A stretch of 64,000 bases of DNA, taken from the NCBI RefSeq assembly GCF_021246465.1, contig NZ_JAHRHK010000010.1:53674-117673 (forward strand), read 5' to 3'. Both the position numbers and the translations under genes were made by a program. The stretch is from Nocardioides sp. R-C-SC26. GTDB lineage: Bacteria > Actinomycetota > Actinomycetes > Propionibacteriales > Nocardioidaceae. The notes under the pieces were generated by a model. It did no database searches. It saw only the letters and a list, made by a program, of their open reading frames with translations, and was not told the origin of the DNA. Positions 8,710 to 16,730 of the stretch are shown one piece after another (within the stretch, counting starts at the first letter, position 1; each line of letters starts with the position of its first letter).

Positions 8710-10596
8710 CCTCGCGTCCGACGCACCGGTCGGGCCGTCGCGGAACTGGGTGCGGTAGAGGTCCGCGTAGAGGCCGGGTTCGTCGACCAGTTCGTCGTGT
8801 CGACCGAACTGCACGATCCGGCCCTGGTCGAGCACGAGGATCTGATCGGCGTCGCGCACCGTGGAGAGTCGATGGGCGATCACCAGTGCCGTTCGTCCGA
8901 CGAGTGCGGCGTCCAGTGCACGCTGGACGGCCGCTTCCGACTCCGAGTCCAGATGTGCGGTCGCCTCGTCCAGCACCACGATCGCGGGCTGCTTGAGCAG
9001 CACGCGGGCGATCGCCAGGCGCTGGCGCTCCCCACCGGAGAGTCGATAGCCGCGATCGCCCACGATCGTCTCGAGACCGTCGGGCAGCGCGCGCACGAGA
9101 CCGGCGATCTGGGCGGCCTCCAGCGCGGCCCAGATCTCGTCGTCGGTGGCGTCGGGACGCGCGTACCGCAGGTTCGCGCCGATGGTGTCGTGGAAGAGGT
9201 GGGCGTCTTGGGTGACATAGCCCACCACGGCCTCGAGCGACTCCAGCGTCACCTCGCGGACGTCGTGCCCGCCGACGCGCACCGCACCGCCGTCGACGTC
9301 GTAGAGCCGGGCGACCAGCTGCGTCACCGTGGTCTTGCCTGCCCCCGAGGGGCCGACGAGCGCGACCATCGATCCTGGCTCGGCGACGAAACCGATGTCT
9401 CGCAGCACAGGTCCGCCGGGCCGCGATTCACGGCGCGCGAGCGTCTCCAGCGAGCCGAGCGAGACATCCTCCGCGCGCGGGTAGGTGAACGACACGTGGT
9501 CGAACTCCAGGCGAGCAGCCGTGCGCGGGAGCACGTGCGCTCCGTGCTTCTGACGCACCAGGGAGGGCAGGTCCAACACCTCGAAGACCCGCTCGAAGCT
9601 GACCAGGGCGGTCATCAGGTCGACGCGGACGTTCGAGAGTCCCTGCAGCGGGCCGAGCAGCCGCAGGAGGAGGGTGGCCAGCGCCAGCAGGGTGCCGACG
9701 CTCAATGACTCCTGGATCGCCAGGTGACCGCCGACCCCATAGACCAGGGCCGTCGCCAGAGCGGGCACGGCCACCATCGCGGCAGTGAAGAGCCTGCTGA
9801 TCAGTGTGATCCGCACGCCCAGGTCGCGCAGCCGCGCGGCCTTGGTCGCGAACATCGCGTCCTCCTCGGCACGGCGCCCGAAGAGACGCAGCAGCAGAGC
9901 GCCGCCGACGTTGAAGCGTTCGGTCATCACGTTGCCGAGGTCGGCGTTGCCGTCCATCTGCTCCCGCGTGAGCGCTGCCAGTCGGGCACCGACCCATCGC
10001 GAGCTGACCAGCAGGATCGGGAACAGCGCCAGGCACAGCAGCGTCACCTGCCAGCTGAGGGCGATCATCGCGATTCCGACCACGATCACTGCGATGGCGT
10101 TGGACACCGTGCTGCCGAGCGCCGAGGTGAACGCGCGCTGGGCTCCGACGACGTCGTTGTTGAGTCGGGAGACCAGGGCGCCGGTCTGAGTGCGGGTGAA
10201 GAACGCGATCGACTGACGCTGCACGTGCGCGAACACCTGGGTCCGAAGGTCGAGGATCAGTCCCTCGCCGATCCGTGCGGAGAGCCAGGACGCCACGACG
10301 CCCAACGCCGCGTTCACCAGCGCCACACCGGCCATCGCCAGCGCCAGCACCGTGACGAGCCCGCCGTTGCCGGCGACGATGCCGTCGTCCACCAGGTGCT
10401 TGATGAGCAGCGGGGTCACCACGACCATGGCGGCGTCGACCACGGTGACGGCCAGGAACCACGCGATCACCACCCGATGGGGGCGCGCGAACGCCAGGAC
10501 CCGACGGATGGTCGCGCGCTCCACCCGTCCCTTGACCGTCGATCGGTCCGTCCGCAGATTGCGCCACGTGGCGCCGTTGGGGGCCAGGGAGTTCAT
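8686..10596 (-). CDS. ABC exporter, fused membrane and ATPase domains
   Basis: 636 residues in the half-transporter layout: an ABC type-1 exporter membrane domain with about six helices (about 35-330), then a nucleotide-binding domain with Walker A G-P-S-G-A-G-K-T, signature L-S-G-G-E-R-Q-R, Walker B I-V-V-L-D-E-A-T and the H-loop. It probably homodimerises in the inner membrane and exports a lipid, peptide or drug; the substrate cannot be predicted. It stands upstream of the parA-like gene on the same strand, 191 bp away, and just downstream of the crotonase gene. Confidence 0.93.
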   Translation of the reverse strand: MNSLAPNGATWRNLRTDRSTVKGRVERATIRRVLAFARPHRVVIAWFLAVTVVDAAMVVVTPLLIKHLVDDGIVAGNGGLVTVLALAMAGVALVNAALGVVASWLSARIGEGLILDLRTQVFAHVQRQSIAFFTRTQTGALVSRLNNDVVGAQRAFTSALGSTVSNAIAVIVVGIAMIALSWQVTLLCLALFPILLVSSRWVGARLAALTREQMDGNADLGNVMTERFNVGGALLLRLFGRRAEEDAMFATKAARLRDLGVRITLISRLFTAAMVAVPALATALVYGVGGHLAIQESLSVGTLLALATLLLRLLGPLQGLSNVRVDLMTALVSFERVFEVLDLPSLVRQKHGAHVLPRTAARLEFDHVSFTYPRAEDVSLGSLETLARRESRPGGPVLRDIGFVAEPGSMVALVGPSGAGKTTVTQLVARLYDVDGGAVRVGGHDVREVTLESLEAVVGYVTQDAHLFHDTIGANLRYARPDATDDEIWAALEAAQIAGLVRALPDGLETIVGDRGYRLSGGERQRLAIARVLLKQPAIVVLDEATAHLDSESEAAVQRALDAALVGRTALVIAHRLSTVRDADQILVLDQGRIVQFGRHDELVDEPGLYADLYRTQFRDGPTGASDARLSTDSST

Positions 10597-10644
10597 CGAC
10601 CCGCCAGGGGCGACCAGAAGTGCGTAGGCGCCGCGCGCACGCCG

Positions 10645-11469
10645 TCAGGAGCCCGCGAGCAGAGCGACGAGCTCGCGGAACCGGCGCACCTGGGCCTCGC
10701 GCTCAATGCGGCGCTGCGTGTCCAGGTCATGTGCGATCGCTCCCTGCAGTACGCGCTTGGTCTCCGAGACCGCTCCGGGGAGTGGCGCGGTCATGGTCGC
10801 GACCAGCTCGGCGAGCGCGTCGTCGAGTTGGTCGCCGGGCACTGCACGAGTCGCGATGCCGAGCGCGGCGGCCTCGGCGGCCGGAACCATCCGCGCGCTG
10901 ACGCAGATCTCCAGTGCCCTGCTGTAGCCAACCCGCTCGACCAACGGCTTTGTTCCCGTCAGGTCCGGCACCAAGCCGAGAGCCGACTCCTTCATGCAGA
11001 ACCGGGCGTCGTCTGCGGCGAGGATCAGGTCGCACGAGAGCGCCAGTTGGAAGCCCGCACCGACGGCGTAGCCGCGCACAGCGGCGATCGAGACGAAGCG
11101 CGGGTCGCGCAGCCAGGTGAAGCCCTGCTGGTAGGCGTCGATGGCGGCCGACGCCTCGTCGTCGCTGAGCGTCATCAGGTCCGCCACGGACTCCTGCCCC
11201 GCCGAGGCCGTGGGGTCGAGGACGCGACGGTCGAGTCCTGCGGAGAACGACGGCCCCTCTCCGGTCACCACCACGACGCGCACGTCGTCGGCGAGCGAGG
11301 CACCGATGCGAGCCAGGGTGCGCCACATCAGGGGCGTCTGGGAGTTGCGGGAGTCAGGACGGTCCAGTGTCACCGTCGCGACCGGGCCGGCCACCTCGAG
11401 CCGGAGGCCGGCGGCGTCGAGCTCCTCGGTGGTCAGCGGTGAAGCGGCAGGAATCTCCGACGTCGTCAT
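10645..11469 (-). CDS. Enoyl-CoA hydratase/isomerase (EchA12-like by context)
   Basis: 274 residues from ATG 11469; the longer open frame runs into the ABC-F neighbour. Crotonase fold: L-D-R-P-D-S-R-N near the N-terminus, the oxyanion-hole segment G-P-S-F-S-A-G-L-D, and R-G-Y-A-V-G-A-G-F-Q-L-A-L-S-C-D-L. A Glu sits in the active-site loop M-K-E-S-A-L-G-L-V-P. In M. tuberculosis an echA gene (echA12) is likewise next to an ABC-F gene near suf, so the pairing looks conserved. The reaction could be hydration or isomerisation of an unsaturated acyl-CoA. Confidence 0.85.
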   Translation of the reverse strand: MTTSEIPAASPLTTEELDAAGLRLEVAGPVATVTLDRPDSRNSQTPLMWRTLARIGASLADDVRVVVVTGEGPSFSAGLDRRVLDPTASAGQESVADLMTLSDDEASAAIDAYQQGFTWLRDPRFVSIAAVRGYAVGAGFQLALSCDLILAADDARFCMKESALGLVPDLTGTKPLVERVGYSRALEICVSARMVPAAEAAALGIATRAVPGDQLDDALAELVATMTAPLPGAVSETKRVLQGAIAHDLDTQRRIEREAQVRRFRELVALLAGS

Positions 11470-11518
11470 GGCCGGTGAGTCTAGTGAGCCCGCCGCACCA
11501 CCCCACGGTGGTTGGGGA

Positions 11519-11541
11519 GCCCCGCGAGGAACGAGCGGCGC
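11519..11541 (+). repeat. Intergenic hairpin repeat, loop GAGGAACGA, copy 1
   Basis: Arms GCCCCGC and GCGGCGC (one mismatched pair) enclose the loop GAGGAACGA (11526-11534). The same nine-base loop recurs at 34197-34205, 55730-55738 (inverted) and 59567-59575. It lies 3' of the ABC-F gene. Confidence 0.75.
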
Positions 11542-11587
11542 GTCACGAAACCGCGACCGGCCAAGGCATACGCCCGCCTCACCCGGT

Positions 11588-11619
11588 CTCGAGACGGTCG
11601 CTGAGCGACCTCCTCGACC
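11588..11619 (+). repeat. 32-base intergenic repeat, copy A
   Basis: This 32-base stretch matches 59620-59651 at 30 of 32 positions. It contains the short stem GGTCGCT/AGCGACC and ends in CTCCTCGACC. It lies 15 bases past the ABC-F stop (downstream on the minus strand), as part of a composite repeat region with the hairpin at 11519. Confidence 0.75.
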
Positions 11620-11633
11620 ACCGTGATGAGCGA

Positions 11634-13232
11634 TCAGGCGAGGGAGACGAGATCGGCGTACTCGTCGTTCCAGAGGTCCTCGACGCCGTCGGGGAGGATC
11701 AGCACCCGGTCGGGCTGCAGCGCGTGGACCGCGCCCTCGTCGTGGGTGACGAGCACGATCGCGCCCTCGTACTGACGGATCGCACCGAGCACCTCCTCCC
11801 GCGAGGCGGGGTCGAGGTTGTTCGTCGGCTCGTCCAGCAACAGGACGTTCGCGCTCGAGACGACCAGCGACGCCAGCGCCAACCGCGTCTTCTCCCCACC
11901 CGAGAGCACGCCGGCGGGCTTGGCGACGTCGTCGCCGGAGAAGAGGAACGAGCCGAGCACCGAGCGTGCCTCGGTGTCGGTGAGCTCGGGCGCAGCGCTC
12001 TGCATGTTCTCCAGCACGCTGCGCGAGGTGTCCAGCGTCTCGTGCTCCTGGGCGTAGTAGCCGAGCTTGAGGCCATGCCCGGGTACGACGCGACCGGTGT
12101 CGGCGTCGTCGACACCGCCCAGGATGCGCAGCAAGGTCGTCTTCCCTGCGCCGTTGAGGCCCAGGATCACGACGCGTGAGCCACGGTCGATCGCCAGGTT
12201 GACGTCGGTGAAGATCTCCAACGACCCATACGACTTCGAGAGCTCCGCCGCCGTGAGCGGCGTCTTGCCGCACGGTGCGGGCGAGGGGAACTTGATCGCC
12301 GCGACCTTGTCGGACTGACGCTCGGCCTCCACGCCGGCCATCAGCTTCTCGGCACGCTTGAGCATCGACTGCGCGGCCTGGGCCTTGGTGGCCTTGGCCC
12401 GCATCTTGTTGGCCTGGTCGGTGAGGGTCTTGGCCTTGTTCTCGGCGTTCATGCGTTCGCGCTTGCGACGCTTCTCATCAGTCTCTCGCTGCACGAGGTA
12501 CTGCTTCCACCCCATGCTGTAGGCGTCGATGACGGCGCGGTTCGCGTCGAGGTGCAGCACGCGGTTCACCGTCTGCTCCAGCAGACCGGTGTCGTGGCTG
12601 ATCACGACGAAGCCGCCGCTGTGCGACTTGAGGAAGTCGCGCAGCCACACGATCGAGTCGGCGTCGAGGTGGTTGGTCGGCTCGTCGAGGATCAACACCT
12701 CGGCGTCGGAGAAGAGGATCCGCGCCAGCTCGACGCGGCGGCGTTGACCACCCGACAGCGTCGAGAGCGGCTGGCCGAGCAGACGCTCCTCGATGCCGAG
12801 ACTGGCGGCGATGGTCGCCGCCTCGGACTCCGCGGCGTATCCCCCGGCCGCGTGCATCTCGTCGTCGGCCCGCGCGTAGCGCTTCATCGCGCGCTCGCGG
12901 ACGTTGGCGTCGTCGCTGCCCATCTGCTCCTCGGCCTCGCGCAGACGGCGGACGACGTCGTCGAGGTGGCGGGCGGACAGGATGCGCTCGCGCGCGAGCA
13001 CCGACGGATCGCCGACACGCGGGTCCTGCGGCAGGTAGCCGATCTCGCCGGACCGCGTCACCTGGCCGGCGGCCGGCTGGGAATCGCCGGACAGGACCTT
13101 GGTCAGGGTCGTCTTGCCGGCGCCGTTGCGGCCGACGAGACCGACCTTGTCGCCGGGGCCGATACGGAAAGACACGTTCTCCATGAGGAGGCGAGCGCCC
13201 ACACGGACTTCGAGCTGATGGGCGGTGATCAT
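11634..13232 (-). CDS. ABC-F family ATPase
   Basis: 532 residues with two ABC nucleotide-binding domains and no membrane segment, the layout of ABC-F translation factors. First domain: Walker A G-R-N-G-A-G-K-T-T (about 33-41), signature L-S-G-G-Q-R-R-R. A charged linker (about 240-300, rich in K/R/A/Q) is the P-site tRNA interaction motif region. Second domain: G-L-N-G-A-G-K-T-T and L-S-G-G-E-K-T-R. Such proteins act on ribosomes in translation control or antibiotic resistance; which one is unknown. Only 21 bp separate its ATG from the divergent peptidase gene. Confidence 0.92.
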   Translation of the reverse strand: MITAHQLEVRVGARLLMENVSFRIGPGDKVGLVGRNGAGKTTLTKVLSGDSQPAAGQVTRSGEIGYLPQDPRVGDPSVLARERILSARHLDDVVRRLREAEEQMGSDDANVRERAMKRYARADDEMHAAGGYAAESEAATIAASLGIEERLLGQPLSTLSGGQRRRVELARILFSDAEVLILDEPTNHLDADSIVWLRDFLKSHSGGFVVISHDTGLLEQTVNRVLHLDANRAVIDAYSMGWKQYLVQRETDEKRRKRERMNAENKAKTLTDQANKMRAKATKAQAAQSMLKRAEKLMAGVEAERQSDKVAAIKFPSPAPCGKTPLTAAELSKSYGSLEIFTDVNLAIDRGSRVVILGLNGAGKTTLLRILGGVDDADTGRVVPGHGLKLGYYAQEHETLDTSRSVLENMQSAAPELTDTEARSVLGSFLFSGDDVAKPAGVLSGGEKTRLALASLVVSSANVLLLDEPTNNLDPASREEVLGAIRQYEGAIVLVTHDEGAVHALQPDRVLILPDGVEDLWNDEYADLVSLA

Positions 13233-13241
13233 GGCGAGGCC

Positions 13242-13247
13242 TATTCT
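13242..13247 (+). promoter_or_regulatory. -10 element for a leaderless zinc-peptidase message
   Basis: TATTCT ends 6 nt before the ATG at 13254, so transcription probably begins at or next to the start codon. The element lies in the 21-bp gap between divergent genes. Confidence 0.55.
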
Positions 13248-13253
13248 CGCAGC

Positions 13254-14177
13254 ATGCGGTTCAACCCGAAGGCCCGGCTCGACTCCAGCCGCGTCAAGGA
13301 CGCCGGCCGTGGCGGCGGTGGTCGTGGAGGGGGCGGGGGCCGGATCCCGATTCCCGGTGGTCTCGCCGGTGGCGGCAGCGTGATCGGCGTGGTCGTCGCG
13401 GTCGTGATCCTGCTGGTGCAGATGAACGGCGGCGGGGGCCTCGGCGGATCGTTCGGCACCGGTCTGGACGCCGGCCGCTTCAGCGACACGGGCCGCTACA
13501 GCGACTGCGAGACGGGAGCGGACGCCAACGAGAGTGCCGACTGCGCGCGAGTGGCGGTGGAGAACTCGCTGCGGGACTTCTGGGCCGACGAGCTGGGGCG
13601 CGACTTCCGACCGGCCGAGCAGATCGTCACGTTCACCGGCGGCATCCGAACCGGGTGCGGCGGAGCGACGTCCGACGTCGGGCCGTTCTACTGCCCGTCC
13701 GACGAGTCGATCTACCTCGACGACTCCTTCTTCGACGACGTGCTGGCGGGGCAGCTGCGCGGGCCCCGTGGTGCCTTCGTCGAGCCGTACGTGCTCGCGC
13801 ACGAGTACGGACACCACCTCTCGAACCTGCTCGGCAACCTGGGCAGGGTCCGCGGCGACACCGGCCCCCAGAGCACCGGCGTGCGACTGGAACTGCAGGC
13901 CGACTGCTTCGCGGGGATGTGGGCCCAGCATGCGACGCAGACCGAGGACGCCCAAGGCAACGTGCTCCTCCTCGAGCTGAGCCAGCGCGACATCGACACC
14001 GCCATCGACGCCGCGAAGACGGTCGGCGACGACTACATCCAGCGCCGATCCGGCGGCGACGTGGACCAGGAGGTCTGGACCCACGGCTCCTCGGCTCAGC
14101 GCCAGGAGTGGTTCATGACCGGCTACACCCGCGGGACGCTTCAGGCCTGCGACACGTTCGGCGCTCGCGAGGTCTGA
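13254..14177 (+). CDS. Membrane-anchored neutral zinc metallopeptidase (YpfJ family)
   Basis: 307 residues. A basic Gly/Arg-rich N-terminus precedes one membrane segment (about 40-56, V-I-G-V-V-V-A-V-V-I-L-L-V). The outside domain carries the zinc motif H-E-Y-G-H-H with a downstream E-L-Q-A-D-C-F-A-G that supplies the third ligand, as in the family. The substrate is unknown. Long open frames upstream of 13254 overlap the divergent ABC-F gene and are rejected; an ATG preceded by TATTCT supports this start. Confidence 0.9.
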   Translation: MRFNPKARLDSSRVKDAGRGGGGRGGGGGRIPIPGGLAGGGSVIGVVVAVVILLVQMNGGGGLGGSFGTGLDAGRFSDTGRYSDCETGADANESADCARVAVENSLRDFWADELGRDFRPAEQIVTFTGGIRTGCGGATSDVGPFYCPSDESIYLDDSFFDDVLAGQLRGPRGAFVEPYVLAHEYGHHLSNLLGNLGRVRGDTGPQSTGVRLELQADCFAGMWAQHATQTEDAQGNVLLLELSQRDIDTAIDAAKTVGDDYIQRRSGGDVDQEVWTHGSSAQRQEWFMTGYTRGTLQACDTFGAREV

Positions 14178-14188
14178 CCGCTCGGTGG

Positions 14189-14228
14189 TCGAGCTTGTCG
14201 AGACCCCACCGCATCTCGACAAGCTCGA
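14189..14228. terminator. 15-bp inverted repeat between convergent genes
   Basis: TCGAGCTTGTCGAGA (14189-14203) and its perfect complement (14214-14228) flank a 10-base loop. A degenerate partial copy (GGTCCAGCCTGTCGAGACC) follows around 14246. The element lies between the convergent peptidase and kinase genes and probably terminates both; its sequence type is familiar as a dispersed hairpin in actinobacterial genomes. Confidence 0.75.
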
Positions 14229-14280
14229 TAACCGACCGGCCCGGTGGTCCAGCCTGTCGAGACCCCCACCACCGGGGTCG

Positions 14281-15189
14281 CTACCAGCCGAGCAACGCCT
14301 CGATGTTGGCGAACTGACGCTGGAGCGCGAGCAGGTGAGGTGCCACCGCGGGGTGGCGGTACTTGCCTGCGAGTGCGCCCTCCCCTCCCGCCACCCGAGC
14401 CAGTGCCCACTCGGCACGGCTCATCGCCGTGTAGACACCGGTGATCCGCGCGCCCAGCAGGACGTCGTCGCGCGCAGCGAGCCCCTCGGGGAGGCCGATC
14501 AGGTAGGAGTCGAGCAACGGCTCGAACTCCTCGCGGGCCGTGAGCGAGAGGAACCCGAGGTCGCCACCGACCGGTCCGATGCCCACCGTCGCCCAGTCGA
14601 TCGCGATGCCGTCGTCACCGTCGCGGCCGGGCACGTTCGACAGGCTCGGGTCGCCGTGCTGCGGCACCTGCGGAAGACCGTCGAGCAGGTCCAGCATCGT
14701 GCTGCGCAGCCTCCACAGGTGCTCGGCGACGTCGGCGACCGTCGTACGCGCCAAGGTCGGCCACCCACCTGCGAGGCGGTCGGTGCGAGCGAGCCGCTGA
14801 CGGAGGACGTCGTGGGCCAGGAACGCGGTGCGGGCGAGGTCGCTGCCCGCGAATCGACCGAGCGCATGCGCCACGAAGAGACCGCTCTGCGCGGCGTCCT
14901 CGACCCATTCGCGGGTGATCGTCATGCCCGCGGCGTCCTCCTCCACCGCCGCGGCCAGCCCGCGCAGGCCCCGAGTACGCGCCACGATGCCGGTCTCGAG
15001 GACGTCGGCCTCACGCCGCCAGTACGCCGCATGACGCGGATCGCTGAACTCGGCGGGGTCGCCGGGATCGGGTCGTGCCAGCCGCTTCACGACGATCGCA
15101 CGGTCCCCGCTCGCGGCGCGCCACACTCCGATGGTCGACGGCCCGGTCCCGCCCGGGAGCGGATGCCAGCCGTCCTCGGGCTGCCACAT
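14281..15189 (-). CDS. Phosphotransferase of the aminoglycoside/choline kinase fold
   Basis: 302 residues from ATG 15189. The catalytic-loop motif H-G-D-x-S-L-S-N and the metal-binding I-D-W-A-T-V-G-I-G-P follow the APH family pattern; an ATP-anchoring I-V-V-K-R lies near residue 35. The substrate is not evident, and housekeeping members of the family act on sugars, choline or thiamine as well as drugs. A -10-like TAACTT lies 7 nt before the ATG and overlaps the acVLRF1 stop codon, so it may have its own leaderless promoter. Confidence 0.82.
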   Translation of the reverse strand: MWQPEDGWHPLPGGTGPSTIGVWRAASGDRAIVVKRLARPDPGDPAEFSDPRHAAYWRREADVLETGIVARTRGLRGLAAAVEEDAAGMTITREWVEDAAQSGLFVAHALGRFAGSDLARTAFLAHDVLRQRLARTDRLAGGWPTLARTTVADVAEHLWRLRSTMLDLLDGLPQVPQHGDPSLSNVPGRDGDDGIAIDWATVGIGPVGGDLGFLSLTAREEFEPLLDSYLIGLPEGLAARDDVLLGARITGVYTAMSRAEWALARVAGGEGALAGKYRHPAVAPHLLALQRQFANIEALLGW

Positions 15190-15196
15190 GGCCCGA

Positions 15197-15202
15197 AAGT
15201 TA
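15197..15202 (-). promoter_or_regulatory. -10 element for the kinase gene
   Basis: Minus-strand TAACTT, 7 nt before the ATG at 15189, contained in the end of the upstream gene. Confidence 0.4.
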
Positions 15203-15823
15203 GCCGATGTCGCGCTGTGTGTCGTGCACATCCACACTGATCGCGCAGGAGTCGCGGATCGCCTGCTCGAGCACGCCGCGTCGTGGATCCGGCACGGGCA
15301 GCCACCGCGCGACGCGCGCCGCACTCGCCGTCGTCAGGCGCGGATCGCTCAGTGTCTCCTCGACCGCGTCGTGATCTCCGCCCGTCACGAGCGGGCCGCG
15401 GAGGTCGCCCAACACACGGACGGCGTGGTCGGCGGCCGCCTCGAATGCCTGACGGGCCTGGTTGTCACGGCGCCGGGCGAAGCGTTGCTGCGACTGCCCG
15501 CCTGCCTTGGTGCGCCCCTGGACGTGACGCTGACCGACTTTCGAACCGATCATCTCGCCACCGTGCATCAGGGCGACCGCGAATCCACCCTTGCGCACCA
15601 GCAGTACGCCCCAGTCCCCCGGCGGAGCCGCGGCATCGGCGAACCGTGCGACGTCGCCCTCGTAGGTCCGGTCGAACGGCAGGGCCGCGGTGAAGCGCGA
15701 GCCGTCGCCGCTCACGCCGTGCAGCCCGCCGTCGACCGAGGCCACCACGGTGGCGTCGTGCCGCTCGGCGAAGTTGGCGAGCCAACGCTCCCACCGATGA
15801 GCCGGCACGAGGACGACAGGCAT
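15200..15823 (-). CDS. acVLRF1-type peptidyl-tRNA hydrolase
   Basis: 207 residues. The segment T-K-A-G-G-Q-S-Q-Q-R-F-A-R-R-R (about 105-119) is the signature of the Vms1/eRF1-like release-factor fold in its actinobacterial form (acVLRF1). The conserved Gln-rich GGQ-like loop is expected to reach the peptidyl-transferase centre and release nascent chains from stalled or split ribosomes. N-terminal strands lead to that loop and a helix rich in Arg and Ala follows. It is a cytoplasmic ribosome-rescue factor by family inference; no rqcH partner is in the window. Confidence 0.85.
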   Translation of the reverse strand: MPVVLVPAHRWERWLANFAERHDATVVASVDGGLHGVSGDGSRFTAALPFDRTYEGDVARFADAAAPPGDWGVLLVRKGGFAVALMHGGEMIGSKVGQRHVQGRTKAGGQSQQRFARRRDNQARQAFEAAADHAVRVLGDLRGPLVTGGDHDAVEETLSDPRLTTASAARVARWLPVPDPRRGVLEQAIRDSCAISVDVHDTQRDIG

Positions 15824-15866
15824 CGGACTGCGCTCAGCGAGTCAGACGGTCGACGCGGGCCGACGC

Positions 15867-16271
15867 TCAGACGTTGAAGCCGAGAGCGCGCAACTGCTCG
15901 CGGCCGTCCTCGGTGATCTTGTCCGGACCCCACGGCGGCATCCAGACCCAGTTGATCGCCACGTCGTTGACCATGCCCTCCAGAGCGGCGTTGGTCTGAT
16001 CCTGGATGACGTCGGTGAGCGGGCAGGCCGCGGAGGTCAACGTCATGTCGAGCACGACGTTGGTGCTCTCGTCGATGTGGACGTCGTAGACCAGACCGAG
16101 ATCGACGACGTTGATGCCGAGTTCGGGGTCGACGACGTCCTTCATCGCCTCGGTGACGTCCTCGACGGTCACCGCGCCACTGGACGCCGGCGCGGGCGCA
16201 CCGCTCGCCTCGGGGACGTCGGGGAGGTCGCCGTGGTCGACGGCGCTGTCGGTGCTGGGGTCGGCGGTCAT
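15867..16271 (-). CDS. sufT: Fe-S assembly factor SufT (MIP18/DUF59 family)
   Basis: 134 residues. A flexible N-terminus of about 34 residues precedes the DUF59 core with V-D-P-E-L-G-I-N-V-V-D-L-G-L and the cysteine motif T-S-A-A-C-P-L. Family members help maturation or delivery of Fe-S clusters. Its ATG lies 1 nt after the sufU stop, so it is the last gene of the suf operon. Confidence 0.93.
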   Translation of the reverse strand: MTADPSTDSAVDHGDLPDVPEASGAPAPASSGAVTVEDVTEAMKDVVDPELGINVVDLGLVYDVHIDESTNVVLDMTLTSAACPLTDVIQDQTNAALEGMVNDVAINWVWMPPWGPDKITEDGREQLRALGFNV

Positions 16272-16272
16272 G

Positions 16273-16728
16273 TCAGGAATCCTCCTGGGCTCGGGTCACG
16301 GCGTCCTGGTAGGCCATCCAGGACAGTAGGGCGCACTTCACGCGGGCGGAGAGACGCGCGGTGCCCTGGAAGGCCACGGCGTCCTCCAGCACGTCTTCGT
16401 CGGGCTCGTACTGGCCCTTGCCGCGCATCATCGCCAGGAACTCCTGCACGACGGTGTCGGCCTCGGACAGCGTCCGACCGATGAGCAGGTCGGTCATCAC
16501 CGAGGCCGCCGACGTGGAGATGGAGCAGCCCAGCGCGTCGTAGGAGATGTCGGCGACGGTCGCGTCCGGCCCTTCGCCGTCGAGGTGGACGCGCAGCGTC
16601 ACCTCGTCGCCGCAGGTCGGGTTCACATGGTGCACCTCGGCCTCGAACGGCTCACGCAGGCCGGCGTTCAACTTGCGCTTGGCGTGATCCAGGATCACGT
16701 CCTGGTACAGGCTGTCGAGATCGCTCAT
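16273..16728 (-). CDS. sufU: SufU, zinc-dependent sulfurtransferase partner of SufS
   Basis: 151 residues from ATG 16728. Cysteine motifs are in place: N-P-T-C-G-D, L-G-C-S-I-S-T-S-A-A-S and R-V-K-C-A-L-L. The insertion between the last two, about 20 residues longer than IscU, is typical of SufU. In Gram-positive bacteria SufU accepts sulfur from the SufS cysteine. The start follows the sufS stop by 2 nt. Confidence 0.95.
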   Translation of the reverse strand: MSDLDSLYQDVILDHAKRKLNAGLREPFEAEVHHVNPTCGDEVTLRVHLDGEGPDATVADISYDALGCSISTSAASVMTDLLIGRTLSEADTVVQEFLAMMRGKGQYEPDEDVLEDAVAFQGTARLSARVKCALLSWMAYQDAVTRAQEDS

Positions 16729-16730
16729 GC

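Noticed and set aside
11634..14417. A 927-codon extension of the ABC-F gene
   Set aside because: The first 395 codons are antisense to the zinc peptidase; the ABC domain begins at ATG 13232.
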